A stretch of DNA of 64,000 bases from Larus michahellis (Eukaryota > Chordata > Aves > Charadriiformes > Laridae): positions 158,422,678 through 158,486,677 of the forward strand of contig NC_133897.1 of the NCBI RefSeq assembly GCF_964199755.1. The letters are read 5' to 3'. The translations under genes were made by a program, and so were the position numbers. The notes beneath the pieces were generated by a model. The model was not told the origin of the DNA and did not search any database. It was given only the letters and a program-made list of their open reading frames with translations. Positions 61,501 to 64,000 of the stretch are shown piece by piece. The first letter of the stretch is position 1, and every line of letters begins with the position of its first letter.

Positions 61501-63512
61501 CTCATCACATGGTCTCTGGAGGGTTCACGTTCTTCAGAGTTATTCCTGGTCCTTTTAGATATGCAGAGCTGTGATCTTTAGGTATTGTGGCCTAACATGC
61601 CTCAGGGCATCCTAATGAATGGGATTTCATTAATGTAACTAAACGCTTCAAATAGTATACAATAAACTACTGCAGGCTTCTGGGTTGTGCATGTCCATGG
61701 GGATGCTTGAGGGCTTGGATTTAGAAGACAGTTTCACAGAGGTCCCTTTCCGGAGGGACACATGGAGGAGGAGGGTGTCAGGAAGTGGTGATGTTAAGGC
61801 AGTTGAGAATCACAAGGTCTCTCATCCCCCGGTGTCCCACAAGTGGGGCTGTTTATGGTGCTCCGTTACGCTGCGTTAGGGTCGGAGGAGAATGGACTCC
61901 CTCCGTCCCTCCCGATCCCACGTGTGGTCTTCAATGGCTTTATGCCGTCACGAAGGCTCATGAGAAGCCAGGAAGCCAGGATGCCCTTATACCGGCTTGG
62001 GTGCATTGGTGCAGATCTCTGCCAATGGAATTGTTTTGGTTCAAGGAAAATCAGGAATTTCCCTCACTTTCGTGTCCTGACAGTGGTGGTGCCAGGTGTA
62101 TAAGCCTGGGGAACCATGTGGCAGGTGTACATGTTCCCAAACCTGGCTGAGAGTAGTCAGACCTCCTCAAATAAAGTAAAAGTGTGCTCAAAGTTGCTGA
62201 GGACACGTACCTTTGGCCTGCAACAAGCTGTTTGCGTCCAGCTTGAGTAGCAAGGTGGAACAAGGTTGGCAGCTCTGAGAAAACGTAGCCCTGAGACAGT
62301 GAGTTCTTACACAGATTGGACTTGTGTGGGTGAGAATAATGGTTACCAGCTAAACTGGGCTTTGTCAACTCAAGGCCAGAAGTTTGTTGTAGCTGTGGAA
62401 AGAGCAGGCTGGCTTTGGCATGTCTGGATATCGACTTGATGCATTTCCTGGTGGTAGGTGGTGGGAAAGCCTGCATCTGCTGTGAACCGAACACCACTTT
62501 CCTTGGAAAAGCACTTACCGAGATAGCAGTGATGGACAAGTCTCTCTTGATAAATGTGACTTCACAGATCGTGTTTTCAGCCTCATGGAAAAAATTAGAA
62601 AAGGTATCTAACGTGTTGAACTATTTTAAGGACAGGTCTGGAGGTTTGAAGGTAATGCATTCTAAAAATAAACATCAGAAATGATTCTTGAGCTTGGGCC
62701 AGGTTATTTCAAGATCAAAATCAAGGCCAAGGCACTCGAGTATACGTTTTCAGGTCATTATTATTGGCTTTGTTAAATCCATGCTGCTTTTGAGGTAGGA
62801 AGAAATGGTAATATCTACCAAAATCTTTCCACTCTCTTCCTGAAAGCATGTTCCTAAGGAGTCCTGACCCTTCTGCCGTTCCTGTGTTCACAGCCTTGTT
62901 GCTGTGTTGTGTGAGGCTCTTTTCCTTTGATATATCAGTGTACCCATCAGGAAAAAAAAACAACCTAGTTTTGGGGCTTTATGTATAAACTAGACTGTGG
63001 TAACTTTTTTTTTTTTTTTTTGGCGTGGTGATGCATATATAAGGACAGCATGTGGATAACTTGCAAGGAGTATAGAAGGACTTTAAGAAGATAGGTACCA
63101 ACTAACTAAAAAATTGCCATCAATGTGAAGCCAGATAGGCAGACCGAAAATGGGGCAACTAACAGCTAATGTAACTTCTTATTGGGTCTTCTGATGCTTC
63201 ACTGGCTGGCTCCAGCAATTCTGGTAGCTCAGAGGTCCATCCTGCTGGATGATGGAGCTAAAATGAGCACATCAGCTTAGCTGGAAAGAGAAGGACTTGT
63301 CTGCCTGGCTGGAATGGCCTTTCTGGTGCCTGCACTGCTGAGGATGCTGCATGGGGACCCAGAGAAGCCGGGAACCAGAGCCAGCTGGGCACTGGGGAGG
63401 ACACAGAGGAGAGAGAAGACAAGTTATGAACAGGATTGAACAGCATGGCTCGGTGTGGGAGGCAGCGAGAGTATTTTGATGGAGCCAACTTCAGATGAGA
63501 ATCTAAACATAA
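55525..63512 (+). other. Gene-free distal part of the window
   Basis: No supported gene, CpG island or recognisable PVT1 exon. Open frames are at most about 162 codons and overlap on both strands. Simple tracts include a T run at 63006-63021, followed by a TATATAAGG word at 63036-63044 that has no other promoter signals around it. Confidence 0.5.
58590..58645 (-). mobile_element. Possible ancient MIR/CORE-SINE-like remnant
   Basis: The string CCTGTAAAATGGGGTAAATA with TAATACTT after it, preceded by CTCCTGTCCTCATTGC, resembles the well-known 3' part of amniote MIR elements (CTGTAAAATGGG, ATAATAATA). About 55 bp is recognisable. Short matches of this type can be coincidental, and the strand is not settled. 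Confidence 0.35.
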
Positions 63513-64000
63513 AATCATAGAATCATGGAATGGTTTACATTGGAAGGGACCTTCAAGATCATCTAGTTCCAACCCCCTGCCATGGGCAGGGACACCTCCC
63601 ACTAGACCAGGCTGCTCAAAGCCCCATCCAGCCTGGCCTTGAACACCTCCAGGGATGGGGCATCCACAGCTTCTCTGGGCAACCTGTTCCAGTGTCTCAC
63701 CACCCTCGCAGTAAAAAATTTCTTCCTGATATCTAATCTAAATATCCCCTCTTTTAGTTTAAAACTCCTTCTATCACTACCCTCCCTGACAGAGTCCCTC
63801 CCCATCTTTCCTATAGGCCCCCTTTAGGTACCAGAAGGCTGCTATAAGGTCTCCCTGGAGCCTTCTCTTCTCCAGGCTGAACAACCCCAACTCTCAGCCT
63901 GTCCTCATAGGAGAGGTGCTCCAGCCCTCGGATCATCTTGGTGGCCCTCCTCTGGACCCGTTCCAACAGGTCCATGTCCTTCTTACGTTGATGGTAGTTC
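63513..64000 (-). mobile_element. CR1 LINE 3' fragment, running to the window edge
   Basis: Starts AATCATAGAATCATGGAATGG and TTGGAAGGGACC. The reverse strand encodes the ORF2 tail ([23 protein letters not shown]) and then [14 protein letters not shown] sequence, with a frame break near 63765. At least 475 bp; similarity runs to about 63990, so the element may continue outside the window. Confidence 0.95.

Noticed and set aside
63030..63050. TATATAAGG as a core promoter
   Set aside because: No GC boxes, CpG island, open frame or splice donor nearby; likely an AT-rich word after a poly-T tract.

Overview
The window is vertebrate, and almost certainly avian, nuclear DNA. It carries one protein-coding gene, MYC, and further downstream on the same strand the first exon and promoter of the long non-coding RNA PVT1. 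The bird assignment rests on two things. The MYC product is close to chicken c-Myc as I remember it, including avian-type features such as the YDYDYDS N-terminus and the MBI phosphothreonine at residue 61 instead of 58. The interspersed repeats are CR1 LINE 3' fragments with the typical avian 8-bp tail. I cannot name the species or order.

Layout. 1-9770: upstream non-coding DNA with no gene I can support, holding a (TTTTA)n array at 7441-7571. 9771-13310: a CpG island with long poly-G/poly-C runs, the MYC core promoter (about 11200-11275), non-coding exon 1 (to 11575), intron 1 and most of coding exon 2. 12526-14772: MYC CDS in two parts, 12526-13225 and 14210-14772, giving 420 aa. 14773 to about 15330: 3' UTR with three AATAAA signals. 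15330-32300: intergenic interval with four CR1 copies, a TTCTAGAA cluster, a 12-bp perfect inverted repeat and a small CpG-rich patch. 32320-33660: second CpG island with a CRE, a GGC/poly-G tract and PVT1 exon 1 ending at a GTGAGT donor. From 32886 to the end the window is most simply PVT1 intron 1, seeded with seven clear CR1 copies and a few older remnants.

Functional reading. MYC and PVT1 are adjacent and co-directional, as in mammals, about 17.5 kb apart here. That supports an old conserved regulatory neighbourhood in which the PVT1 promoter and intron can act on MYC. The feature most worth a second look is MYC exon 1: it contains no ATG, and the frame that joins MYC after splicing is open through the whole exon, so a non-AUG N-terminally extended Myc is possible. 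I found no convincing new gene system; the remaining long open frames are CR1-derived, CpG-island shadows or compatible with chance.
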